Positions 1 to 7,680 of a stretch of 10,187 nucleotides of DNA are shown here, piece by piece. A model generated the notes under the pieces. The model saw only the letters and a list, made by a program, of their open reading frames with translations. It had not been told where the DNA came from and did not search any database. The stretch is from Hemicentrotus pulcherrimus (lineage: Eukaryota; Echinodermata; Echinoidea; Camarodonta; Strongylocentrotidae), in the NCBI GenBank assembly GCA_003118195.1, contig BEXV01002543.1, forward strand, positions 14,140 through 24,326, written 5' to 3'. Each line of letters starts with the position of its first letter. Within the stretch, counting starts at the first letter, position 1. The position numbers were made by a program, and so were the translations under genes.

Positions 1-94
1 CTACTTCAGACACTGAAAATGTTCAGCCTGATATAATTGGTACTGGTCTCGGATTCCATCTTTGAAGGGTTGGGTTGTTGACCTTTACTTCATC

Positions 95-105
95 AATACC
101 ACTAC

Positions 106-136
<31 letters not shown>

Positions 137-375
137 ACCACCATCACCACCACCACCACCACCACCACAACTACCACCACCCCCACGATATCACCACCAC
201 CACCACCATCACAATGAGGCACCACCACCATCACCACCTCCACTACCACCGCCACTACCACCACCCTGACCACCACTACATCACCACCACCACCATCAGC
301 TCCACTGCTACGACCAACCACTACCACCCGACCACTACCACCAGCACTGCCACAGGTGCCACGACCACCATCGAT
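95..375. repeat. Imperfect CCA/CAC trinucleotide microsatellite
   Basis: Nearly 280 bases are built from CCA/CAC/ACC units. The purest run is about 110-170; toward the right end the tract is increasingly interrupted by TAC, GAC, ATC and GCC variants. All frames on both strands therefore read as open, giving poly-Pro, poly-His, poly-Thr or, on the minus strand, poly-Val. There is no splice or start context that makes any of these a believable protein. The gradient from pure core to degenerate edge is what an ageing microsatellite looks like. It lies upstream of the candidate promoter block. Confidence 0.93.
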
Positions 376-629
376 CGCCAAACATGTATGCAGACTAACT
401 GAGCCGTTTGACTACTCGCTCTGCCTTATAGATTTGTAATTATTTTATTTGTTATTGCACATATATTCTACACAATATGAGAAGAAAGTAAATATTAACT
501 CAAATCAGTTTCATGATAAAATGTGATCCCTGCAGCAAATATGACTCATCGTGAGATAACATGCATCCTTCTTATCCACCATTTGGGTTTTTACGGTGGT
601 GGGTGTCCTTTACCCTAGACGTATAGACC
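376..629. other. Non-coding spacer, no recognisable feature
   Basis: AT-rich sequence with no long open frame. A GGTGGTGGG run near 596 is the complement of the CCA-type motif of the preceding repeat but is too short to call. If the block to the right is a promoter, this stretch would be its proximal upstream flank; I see no TATA-type element at a convincing distance. Confidence 0.5.
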
Positions 630-928
630 AGCTACTTTTAGAAATTCTGCGCAAAGTAGGAAAACAAGCTCTCACACTATGCGGGCGAACAAAACGTGCG
701 GCCTCCTCTGTGATCTCATGAAAAGAGACTATCGATCGGAGCATGTTGTTTGTCCAAATTTCACTTCCTCGTTGGGTTCAATTTGCGGATCATCGGACAC
801 CGCTAGCATTCACAGATTGCTGTAAACTCATAAACAAGTCGGCGGTAGAGATAGAAATGTTAACAAAAAGGCAAAGGTGATACTTCATTCTGGCTGAGTA
901 AGAGCTTTAGATGTGGGAGAAAATATAG
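630..928 (+). promoter_or_regulatory. Candidate CpG-richer promoter and 5' noncoding exon, ending in a splice donor
   Basis: This block is visibly richer in CpG than its surroundings (for example around 650, 682-702, 731-740, 784-801 and 840-845). It contains an ETS-type CACTTCCTC at 762-770. Its right edge is TATAG|GTGAGTATG, with the GT at 929-930, a strong match to a metazoan splice donor. Class IA PI3K genes commonly carry noncoding 5' exons ahead of the first coding exon, and the exon at 3777 begins in 5'UTR, so an upstream donor is required somewhere. Short upstream ATGs are present; one at 911 reads M-W-E-K-I and stops at TAG 926-928, the last three bases before the donor. The transcription start is not visible, and the link to the PI3K exon is inference. 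It could instead be unrelated sequence with a chance donor. Confidence 0.35.
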
Positions 929-1172
929 GTGAGTATGAGATTGAGAAGTCCATAGAATGATAGACGATCTGTTAGTTTTATGCGATATTTTACTGACTTG
1001 CTGATCTATCTGATAGATCTACAATCTGTTTTTCATTCTGCCAGTGCCAGACAGTGTTGTAAACAAATCAATAATATGCAACAGTTCACTGTAGAGCATG
1101 TATGACCAGCCTGTGTATTATTAAATGTAAGTTACTGTACTTCATGTTGTCTTGTATGTTTTGACGTTTTAA
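929..1172 (+). other. Non-coding spacer, probably start of the 5'UTR intron
   Basis: AT-rich sequence with no open frame of note and no repeat I recognise. It follows the donor-like GTGAGT at 929. If the upstream block is a real exon, this is the 5' part of an intron of about 2.85 kb running to the acceptor at 3775-3776. Confidence 0.4.
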
Positions 1173-1332
1173 ACATATGTGGGCCATCTCGTGAAATAAG
1201 CCACCTCTCTAGTCCCGCGCGCGTATCTTATGTGTACAAAGTCTATGGAAATTCAATGAATCCACCGCCTCGGACTAAATGAAAGCAAGTCAATGGAGGA
1301 GTAACCTATTTCACGATAATGCCCATATGTGC
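1173..1332. mobile_element. Short inverted-repeat (foldback or MITE-like) element
   Basis: The left arm begins ACATATGTGGGC at 1173 and continues through CTCGTGAAATAAGCCACCTC. The right arm ends CCTATTTCACGATAATGCCCATATGTGC at about 1305-1332. The reverse complement of the right arm aligns to the left arm over about 35 bases with a few mismatches and small gaps, including an identical CGTGAAATA core. A second internal pairing, TAGTCC near 1210 with GGACTA near 1273, suggests that one arm has lost about 20 bases. No open frame lies inside, so if mobile it is non-autonomous. I could not define a clean target-site duplication. Confidence 0.55.
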
Positions 1333-1334
1333 AT

Positions 1335-2109
1335 TATTTAAGAAATCTGCAGGGTCAAACTATAATTCCATAAAAAAAACAATGATAAACGAAATGTGTG
1401 CACAGCAGTCTGCAGTCTCAAGTGCAGACATTGTAGCCTGTAGGTGCTAGATGTGAACTATCTGTCATTAGCTGGACGTGTGTACAGTGTAGATCTTTTG
1501 ACTAAGACTAAAGGTCGAGATTTAGGTTGCAAAAATTGCAGAAATGATTTTAAATCTATTTAGATTCAACGATTAGTATATTAGTTAACGATCATGTAAC
1601 ATCCCTGCAGGGCCGGGCTGCTATTAATTATTAACACTTGCGCATTGAGCGATACAAGAGCACCTGGCTGCACCCAGTCAAAGGCAGATCTGCAGACCCA
1701 AAGGATCTGAGAAGATCCATAATGAAAACAAAAAAAAACCGTCTAATCACACAGTGTGGGAAAAATGGACACTAAACGGCGATGAAGATAAAATGGGGGC
1801 TCGCCTTTAGAATCGTCTTGATCCAGCAGAATTTTCATGCTGTATTGGCCTTACATTTAGCTATCAATCATGCTCCCTTGAAAGTTTAAAGGTACTAGAT
1901 CTAGTCTACGTCCCATTTGCAGGCCATAAAAATGAAAAGGTTAAACTTCCCTAAAAAAAGGGGGGCTTGAAAATGTCTTTAAAGGGATCGTGTAACAATG
2001 TTAAATCTGAGATACACGGTCCTACATGTTTTCAGTGTCTGTGATATGGTGTAATATTAAAGCCCTAAAAAAACTGTGCTTCAAAATGATCAAGAAGTGC
2101 CTCAAAAAA
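1335..2109. other. Non-coding stretch with scattered short palindromes
   Basis: No coding exon is recognisable. Small details are a GATC-rich patch at 1684-1720 containing GGATCT-GAGA-AGATCC, a 12-base palindrome ACTAGATCTAGT at 1894-1905, and homopolymer runs near 1730 and 1955. A TTTAAAGGGATCGTG near 1979 resembles the end of a TTTAAAGGG-type repeat, but no matching right end was found. Confidence 0.45.
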
Positions 2110-2197
2110 GTAAAAATCGTTGAGCGACCGGTTTTACCATACTCGTTTTCCCCAATAGACTGTAGTGTTATGAAAACCGTCAGGCGAACGGTTTTCA
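2110..2197. repeat. Two related tandem hairpins (GTAAAA..TTTTAC and TGAAAACCGT..ACGGTTTTCA)
   Basis: The second hairpin is perfect: TGAAAACCGT at 2171-2180 pairs with ACGGTTTTCA at 2188-2197 around a 7-base loop. The first, GTAAAA at 2110-2115 with TTTTAC at 2132-2137, is degraded but has the same layout. Both contain a GCGA just before CGGTTTT, so they look like diverged copies of one unit about 60 bases apart. An open frame crosses them (2026-2313), but it shows no recognisable domain or splice context and I do not call it a gene. Confidence 0.5.
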
Positions 2198-2519
2198 AAA
2201 TTTGTAATTCCAATCGTAAATATCTTGATAATCAGGCAGGCGATTGGCTTGTAAAAGTCATGGGGTTCCTAACTGACCTTAAGGTTTATAATTATCATTG
2301 CATCATGAGCTAAATCCAGAATTTTGTTTCAGAATCTGAGACAAAGTTTCACAGATAGGATATACCAATTACATGAAATATTCATAATTCCTGTAAAGTT
2401 CTACAGAATTTGATGTTGGCTGAAAAAGGGATGAATAGTACAAATAAAGTTTAGTATCTTTATTAAAACAGGACTTTGTCATTCCTAGCCGTTTTTCCTA
2501 ATTGAGGTGTCATACCACC
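2198..2519. other. Non-coding spacer, nothing recognised
   Basis: AT-rich sequence without credible exon, RNA gene or clear repeat. It separates the hairpin pair from the palindrome cluster at 2520-2606. Confidence 0.45.
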
Positions 2520-2606
2520 AAGTCACACCAAGGTCTATGGGATAATGCATGCAGTCACGCGTGACATGGTGTGAACATGGAGTTACTAACCTCCATGGTG
2601 TGAGAC
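2520..2606. repeat. Cluster of palindromes and ATGGTGTGA repeats
   Basis: Within 87 bases there is a perfect 12-base palindrome GTCACGCGTGAC (2554-2565). A hairpin CATGGAGTTA (2576-2585) pairs with TAACCTCCATG (2587-2597) with one bulged base. ATGGTGTGA occurs twice in direct orientation (2566-2574 and 2595-2603), and its core occurs once inverted, as TCACACCA (2523-2530). The arrangement could be the remnant of an inverted-repeat element or a set of dyad protein-binding sites. Nothing in the sequence decides between them. Confidence 0.5.
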
Positions 2607-3750
2607 CGTCAACTTTATTCCAAGCAATACTGTATGAAAGGGCAGAAAATTACCTTTCTAGAAATGTGATTTTTCTCTTTGAAATTCACAAAACCGTCTG
2701 CCTAATAATGATTTTTTTTGTACCCCGTCTTCAAAATTGATTTTAATCAGTCATGCGTGAAAATTTGATAATTTGGGATGATCTATTGTAGGAAGCTACT
2801 TGTATGTGTACTGTACATGTCATTTCAGTAGAATTTCCAGGCTGTAGACTATTTAGGGTAGTACATGTAACTGTTGATCTTGCTCTCTTGAAAGTTAAAA
2901 ATGCTAACAATTAAGAATTTGTGAATGTGTATTCACTTGAACTTGCATGAAAGTACACACTTAGTACAGTGTCACATCGGTATACAATTGTTGTGTACGT
3001 GTGTGTCACATTATTCTGATAATAACCTTGTACATTTGGTCATGTGAGTGAGCTCAATAGCAAAATGTTGTTGTAACAAAGTTGGCAATACAGTAGAGTA
3101 CACAGTAGTACCATAGGCTTGGACTCTCGTGTCAGGGTGATAACCTGCTATAGATAATGTTTGGCTAGCTTCAACTTCAGCAGATTTCTATTTTCTACTT
3201 TCCAGTTCTACACTGTACCTCATACAGTGTTTGTATTTAAATGGATTTATCCTTGAATATTAATTTCATTGCCTACTGGTAAGGTATTTTTGATATCTAC
3301 TTATCCACATCCTTGATACAACATATCTCACAGCATTATTATATCAGATTTATAATATAAATCCTATATAATGAATGTGAGATGTTACCATTGTTACGTT
3401 ATATTGCTTTTGTATTTTGATGTTTGTAATCATGCAGTAAATATCTGATTACTTTGTAAAAACAGACCGAATTAGCCTTGAGCTGCATGTCATGTTTAAA
3501 GAGAACTTTTTAAGAGAAGGCTCATTAAAATATTAAATATTCAGTGTTAGCTGAATAAGAAAATTACAACATTTTGTAAGCTACAGATACTGTGAAGTGA
3601 AATATAAAAAAGTTACACCCATGTAGTTCTGACTTTTAAAATTTTATGCATAAGCATATACCAAGAGCCCTTTTGATTTGGTTAAAACTGTACTCGTAGA
3701 TCAGTTAACCAATTGATGACTTAATTACTATGGATCTTACAATGTTCAAT
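2607..3750 (+). other. Non-coding sequence, probably 5'UTR intron
   Basis: About 1.1 kb of AT-rich DNA ahead of the acceptor, with no recognisable exon. GTACACTGTA/TACAGTGTAC-like motifs recur. A 20-base string around TGCTCTCTTGAAAGTT near 2880 is close to TGCTCCCTTGAAAGTT near 1871, a small dispersed repeat of unknown meaning. The right end contains the polypyrimidine tract feeding the acceptor at 3775-3776. Confidence 0.45.
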
Positions 3751-3776
3751 CTGTTTTTTTTTTCTGAATCTTTCAG
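3751..3776 (+). other. Splice acceptor with polypyrimidine tract
   Basis: CTG followed by a long T run, then CTGAATCTTTCAG, ends at the AG of 3775-3776. This is a typical U2-type acceptor. The exon that follows opens with 5'UTR sequence and then the p110 start codon, which is the main reason to accept the site. An in-frame TGA at 3765 lies on the intron side, so reading cannot simply continue from further upstream without splicing. Confidence 0.8.
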
Positions 3777-3851
3777 AAGTCTGTTGGCTCCAGTCCACTT
3801 CAAATTGTGCTTGTCTGTGAAGGAGGATCCCGGCAGGCGGAGTCGGTCAGA
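3777..3851 (+). other. 5'UTR part of the first coding PI3K exon
   Basis: These 75 bases lie between the acceptor and the start codon. They contain no ATG and, in the frame of the p110 start, no stop, so a longer amino terminus would be possible if an upstream exon supplied an in-frame ATG. Similarity to p110 proteins begins at the ATG at 3852, not before it, so I treat this stretch as untranslated. Its base composition is more GC-rich than the intron on the left. Confidence 0.7.
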
Positions 3852-3995
3852 ATGGCTCCAGGGTCTGTCCCAAACTTAGACCAGTGGTGTGAAGGAGACC
3901 TTCACGCCAATGTGGAGCTGATGTGCCTGCTACCCAATGGTATCTATATACAACTCCAGTGTAGCAGGGAGGCCACCCTTACAAACATAAAAAGA
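3852..3995 (+). CDS. Class IA PI3-kinase catalytic subunit p110, first coding exon (partial gene)
   Basis: The 48 codons encode the start of the adaptor-binding domain (ABD) of a class IA phosphoinositide 3-kinase. This enzyme turns PI(4,5)P2 into PI(3,4,5)P3 at the plasma membrane below growth-factor receptors. The ABD is a ubiquitin-like fold that holds the inter-SH2 coiled coil of the p85 regulatory subunit. Visible matches to the family are the MxPG-type start, Trp12, CLLPNG (25-30), the beta-strand GIYIQL (30-35) and SREATL (38-43) followed by IK. Arg39 lines up with Arg38 of human PIK3CA, a residue mutated in tumours. The ATG has a strong context (A at -3, G at +4). The exon stops after Arg48 at a phase-0 GTAAGT donor; the remaining ABD and the RBD, C2, helical and kinase domains must lie to the right of the window. 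The mix of p110-alpha-like and p110-beta-like residues suggests an unduplicated invertebrate gene. Similarities are recalled from memory, not searched. Confidence 0.9.
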
Positions 3996-4003
3996 GTAAG
4001 TTC
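3996..4003 (+). other. Splice donor GTAAGTTC
   Basis: AAAAGA|GTAAGT is a near-consensus U2-type donor. It falls exactly on a codon boundary (phase 0) after Lys-Arg of the p110 ABD. Reading through instead gives a non-conserved tail ending at a TAA at 4035, which supports splicing here. A SINE-like element starts immediately afterwards. Confidence 0.85.
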
Positions 4004-4170
4004 ATTTGTTTGTTTGTTTTACCTGACGTACTGCTAAAGAAAGCTTGTGTATAATTGTTAATTAGCAACCAGGGGACCAAGGGAGTTTACATGTAGCACT
4101 ATCGACTTGGTTTCGAGCCTGGAACCTCCCGGTTAGGAGACCATTGCTCTACCACTGAGCAAACTCATGG
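4004..4170 (-). mobile_element. tRNA-derived SINE-like element, copy 1
   Basis: Read on the minus strand, the right-hand end starts as a tRNA-like head. An A-box-like TTTGCTCAGTGGTAGAGC lies at about 4146-4163, and the B-box-like GGCTCGAAACC is at 4109-4119. These are the split RNA polymerase III promoter of tRNA genes. A tRNA-unrelated body follows and ends in CAGGTAAAACAAACAAACAAA at the left. Sequence and layout match the copy at 7293-7497, including TCTCCTAAC, so the two are members of one family. It is too diverged in its stems to be a working tRNA gene. Imperfect flanks GTAAGTTCATT (left) and GTAAATTTCAATT (right) may be a worn target-site duplication. Confidence 0.7.
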
Positions 4171-4646
4171 TTGTAAATTTCAATTAAAAACCTCCTTTGT
4201 TAATCGGGCCATTCCGTCACATATGTTACCCATTTCATATAAATATAGAAACATTGACATTACTACATGTAATTGACATAGTAATATTATTGTAAATTTA
4301 ATATACACTGAATTGAAATAGGTCTGACCCGTGCTTGAGTTAGGCTTGTAAATGTAGTGTAATCAGTTATAAAGAGCATTACCGGTACATTAAAGTTGAA
4401 GATGTAGTTGGTAGCACACAGAACAAAATATCCTAAATTTACCTTACAATAAAACTGGAGACCTGTGCATATCCTATGTTTAAGGGGTCCTATTGTTTTT
4501 CTTTCCTCAAATTCCTCCCTTTAATTGAATTTTAATTTTTTCTCCATATGAACTTCAACTTCAGGATACTGATTAATCAATATCATGTAAATGGGACATG
4601 CCCACAACATTATTAATTTCTTGAATCCCATACAAATATGCTTTTG
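4171..4646 (+). other. Intronic sequence, nothing recognised
   Basis: AT-rich sequence between the SINE-like copy and the TTAA-flanked MITE. No exon of the p110 ABD (the expected LW..A...P and RRLCD region) was recognised, and no repeat structure stands out. Confidence 0.45.
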
Positions 4647-5049
4647 TTAAAGGTAAAGACCAGTATTGGAAACGCCCCAATTTAAAATAATGAAATGGAA
4701 GCTCTAATTAACAATCATGTGAAAGATTATGTTTTGACTAATACCGTACATGATGATAACAATTTTGCCGGGAAACTGCATACTAATTGATATATTTGGT
4801 AAATTAGTTTATCTATGGTCTGTGAGAGATACACGAACGTGTCGCGCACAGTCCCATATACATCTTTCTGTGTACAGTGCTTGTAACTTTACGAAGACAG
4901 GGCCAAATTTCTTATCATTTTGATGATTCCAGAACCTTGCAGTATACACCAATACTTATTACTTATATGCTAGATGATCAACCTTGATAGATTACACAAC
5001 GTTTCTTTCACAATGCAATCGCATGACCATAACTGGTCTTTCCCTTTAA
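4647..5049. mobile_element. MITE with TTAA target sites and AGGNAAAGACCAGT terminal inverted repeats
   Basis: TTAA at 4647-4650 is followed by AGGTAAAGACCAGT (4651-4664). At the other end ACTGGTCTTTCCCT (5032-5045) is followed by TTAA (5046-5049). The right terminus, reverse complemented, is AGGGAAAGACCAGT, so 13 of 14 positions match. The body is about 395 bases with no credible coding frame, which fits a non-autonomous DNA transposon moved in trans. A TTAA target duplication is typical of piggyBac-type transposases, but these termini are not the usual piggyBac CCC start, so the superfamily is left open. It sits in the PI3K intron. The interior has a CpG-containing patch near 4835-4850. Confidence 0.8.
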
Positions 5050-5374
5050 GTACAGAGCATGATTGTTCATAGGAAAAGGCTGATAGCTGCTGCAGAGAAA
5101 ACTATAAATACTTTTTATTTTTCGAGAGCTCCTCTCGTCTTGGATTTGGTATAGTTTTAGTAAGATTTTAACTCAGTGATTTGTATGCATTTTGATTTTA
5201 TTAGATTATTTTCATGAGCTGTTGATTTATCCAGAGCTAGATTGCTCACTACTCCTGTGAACATGTAGTCTGGTGGTAAAGTTATACAAGCCTTCAATAC
5301 AGCTACAGTACAGGGCCTATTGAGGGCAGTAGACCATGATATATTCATAGTCTGCAGTTCAGACACTCTGACAC
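5050..5374 (+). other. Intronic sequence between two MITEs
   Basis: No exon, RNA gene or clear repeat. A minus-strand open frame covering 5157-5390 runs into the neighbouring MITE and has no recognisable domain, so it is treated as chance. Confidence 0.45.
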
Positions 5375-5599
5375 ATTGGCCCGAATTCACAGAGGAGCTA
5401 GATTTAACCTGTGGTTAAACCCTTATTGACATAACCCATGGTTTAAAATTAGCACAAATTAAGCACACTTGCCCTGCATGCATCTAAATATGGACCTCTG
5501 ACTGTGTTGCACTTAATGTCAGACCATGGGTTTATGTAAATGAAGATTTAAACCATGGGTTACCGTAAAATTAAACATACTTTGTGAATTTGGGCCATT
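5375..5599. mobile_element. MITE with GGCCCRAATTCACARAG terminal inverted repeats and ATT flanks
   Basis: The left terminus GGCCCGAATTCACAGAG is at 5378-5394. The reverse complement of the right end (5580-5596) is GGCCCAAATTCACAAAG, so 15 of 17 bases agree. ATT lies directly outside both ends (5375-5377 and 5597-5599) and is the likely target-site duplication. The element proper is 219 bases and non-coding. Internally it carries several copies, in both orientations, of an AACCCATGGTTTAAA-like motif (near 5415, 5438, 5523 and 5551), as expected for subterminal repeats bound by a transposase. Three-base target sites occur with PIF/Harbinger-type elements, but ATT is not their classic TWA, so that link is weak. 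Confidence 0.8.
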
Positions 5600-6615
5600 A
5601 AGACTAGCAAAGGATTATGCTTAATACAAACTACTATATAGTACATTGAGCTCCTGTGCATGTTTTTACGGGTGTACACTGTAGTACTATGAACGTGGGA
5701 GTCAGTCGGTCATGTCTCATCCATAATAAACCACTGATTACCTGTCACACTCAACCCTTGGCAATTCTTACTCACCAATTAGATGCCAAATGTCGGAGGT
5801 TGGTTGTTGTTTACACGATGCCGGTGATGCATCCACTTCTCGCATGGTCTTGCATTGTGAGATGCAAGCACGGTAGTCTCCATGTGCAGACCCTTGTCAT
5901 TTGTAAGGCAATATGCCAAAAATAATAAAATATGATCGCGAATTTCACTTACAATGTACCTGTACATGTAAATTGTATCATAATGTTCAAGAGGATGTCA
6001 TTTTAGGACACACTTCTGCAAAGATTCCCCCCCCCCAAAAAAAAAATATTTTAGTTTGAAGACAAATATCCATAAAAGAATACATAATTTGGGTTTTCTG
6101 TTGTATGCAGAAAACCTGAAGAGAGGCTTTGAAGAATGTGGTTGATTTTTTATTACAACAACCAAAGTACAAAGGAAATGAGCTTCCATTATAGTTTGAG
6201 GTTTGCAAATATATTTTCAATCAATATTTCCCCCTTTTTGTATGCCACGTGCACAGAGCACACGTTCATAATTCTAAAGCCAATAATGCTGTGTCCACAA
6301 ATCTTTCCCTCTGTTTTCATTTACATGTACATAAATTTTGGGTGGTGGGATTCATACAGTATTATTCACTCTCGTTGCCTTGGTAAAACATGCACATGTA
6401 TTAACTACAGTGTACAAGTAAAAATAAAGAAAGAAATTATACCTATCAGAAGCATTGTTGGCAGGGAAATTGATGTGATAAAGTGTATAAAGTACTGTAT
6501 ACTGTAGTAGGCCTACCTATTGCATCTTTACTTTCGTTGGTCATATCTAATGAAATGAAATTTTGACTAGATCAAATCTTGTGAAGCAAACTGCAAACCA
6601 TTGAAACTTTCAGAT
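5600..6615 (+). other. Intronic sequence, nothing coding recognised
   Basis: About 1 kb without a credible exon. A CCCCCCCCC-AAAAAAAAAA block lies at about 6027-6046. The 123-codon open frame at 6136-6507 is AT-rich, has no recognisable domain and no obvious splice sites, and is best read as chance. GTACACTGTA-type motifs appear again near 5674 and 6408. Confidence 0.45.
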
Positions 6616-6640
6616 CATGTACATGTACATGTACATGTAC
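6616..6640. repeat. (CATGTA)n microsatellite
   Basis: Four CATGTA units plus one base form a self-complementary hexanucleotide run that can pair with itself as a hairpin. The same unit recurs at 6919-6937, 7627-7650, 8461-8484 and 9439-9478. Confidence 0.9.
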
Positions 6641-7133
6641 TTGTACACTGTACTTTATTACAGAAAGTAAAATTCACAAATTGAATTGGCAGAAAGGAAT
6701 ATCAAAACAAAGCAAAAAGAGAAATAAACAAAGTACAAACAAACAAGAAATTAACCAGTCCCATTTAATAAAGTGACAACTTGAAGGTCTGCATGATACA
6801 CTTTCTTCATCGTCTACATTGTAGAAAAAATTGAAATAAATCACGCTCTTGTACAACTTGCACTGTGCGTTACATGTATACACTTTTGTGTGTGAAAAGC
6901 TAAATGTTCATCTACAGTGTACATGTATGTACATGTAGACTGCTATTTTAGGCCAGCATACACTCAATTATTGATAAATTTGTTGTTTGTCGGATTATAC
7001 ATTAAAGATCGATGATATATCAGGAACGTCTTATGGCCCACCCACCTTCTCAATGTGTCACCCATATTTTGTCATTGTGGTATTCAAAGGTCTGATAACC
7101 AGACATGACATGGTGGTGACTTACAATCAATAT
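6641..7133 (+). other. Intronic sequence, nothing coding recognised
   Basis: AT-rich sequence up to the left edge of the duplicated block. Besides a short TACATG-rich patch at 6919-6937 I see no repeat, RNA gene or exon. Confidence 0.45.
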
Positions 7134-7292
7134 ACCACTGTGAAGTTGTAAACAAGTTGGATTTCATAAAATCGGGAAACAAATATGCATCGATATAAAT
7201 GACTTTGAGAAACTTGAACTCAATTTCCTGTGACCATTCTAATAAAAATTGTTGGAGCTTAAATCTCCCAAACGTATACATGTACATGTTCG

Positions 7293-7497
7293 TTTGGTTG
7301 TTTTACCTGAGATGCTTAGCATTTAGCAAGTGTGTGCTTGTATTTAAGTAAACGACCAGGAGACTGAGTGTTAAGTCCTCTCCGCGGGACGTAATGAGGA
7401 TCAAAAGTACCAAAGGGCACTCTTGCATTGAATTGGTTTTGAACCTGAGACCTAGTCCCAGTTAGGAGACTCCTACTCTTCCACTGAGCCATCCAGT
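7293..7497 (-). mobile_element. tRNA-derived SINE-like element, copy 2a
   Basis: On the minus strand the head contains TGGCTCAGTGG (A-box-like, 7481-7491) and GGTTCAAAACC (B-box-like, 7435-7445), with GTCTCCTAACTGGGA between them. A tRNA-unrelated body follows, ending near CAGGTAAAACAACC. The element matches the copy at 4004-4170 in order, orientation and tail. It is longer, with an extra segment of about 40 bases around 7370-7425. Stem pairing is too poor for a functional tRNA. Confidence 0.7.
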
Positions 7498-7509
7498 GAA
7501 AAAATTACA

Positions 7510-7680
7510 CAGGGGCTCGGGGCGAATTTGCCCCCGAAATGCCCAAAAGAGCCCCCAAAATCAGAAAAGAGCCCCCGTAAATTTGCATAGAGTTCAATGC
7601 AAACAAATTTTAGATTGTTATTTTTTATGTACATGTACATGTACATGTACTGTAGGCAAGCTCAAAAAGTAGCCCCCGAA
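7510..7680. repeat. GCCCCC-motif patch with hairpin
   Basis: GCCCCC occurs at 7530-7535, 7551-7556, 7571-7576 and 7672-7677. Most copies sit in an AAAAGAGCCCCC or GTAGCCCCC setting followed by A-rich sequence. At the left, GGGGC (7519-7523) can pair with GCCCC (7530-7534) over a 6-base loop. On the minus strand these are four separated runs of five G. The patch is much more GC-rich than its surroundings and is probably part of an older repeat. The same patch occurs at 8344-8514 in the second copy. Confidence 0.6.
7627..7650. repeat. (ATGTAC)4 microsatellite
   Basis: Four exact ATGTAC units lie inside the GCCCCC patch of copy 1. The unit count is the same in copy 2 (8461-8484). Microsatellites change length quickly, so equal counts fit very recent or artefactual duplication. 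Confidence 0.9.

Noticed and set aside
75..402. Proline-rich, histidine-rich and valine-rich open frames on both strands
   Set aside because: They are the six-frame translation of a CCA/CAC microsatellite and have no unique sequence or splice context.
1977..1995. TTTAAAGGGATCGTG as the left end of another MITE
   Set aside because: No matching inverted end was found downstream in the window.
2026..2313. 95-codon open frame, + strand
   Set aside because: It crosses two inverted repeats, has no recognisable domain and lies in what looks like 5'UTR intron.
3807..4037. Longer reading of the PI3K exon from GTG at 3807 to the stop at 4035
   Set aside because: GTG is not a normal start in animals, p110 similarity begins at the ATG at 3852, and similarity ends at the GTAAGT donor.
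4109..4163. Possible tRNA gene on the minus strand (A and B boxes)
   Set aside because: The acceptor and anticodon stems do not pair well and a related diverged copy with the same long tail exists, so it is SINE-derived.
6136..6507. 123-codon open frame, the longest in the window
   Set aside because: It is AT-rich, low in recognisable features, without domain or splice sites, and is expected by chance in this much non-coding DNA.
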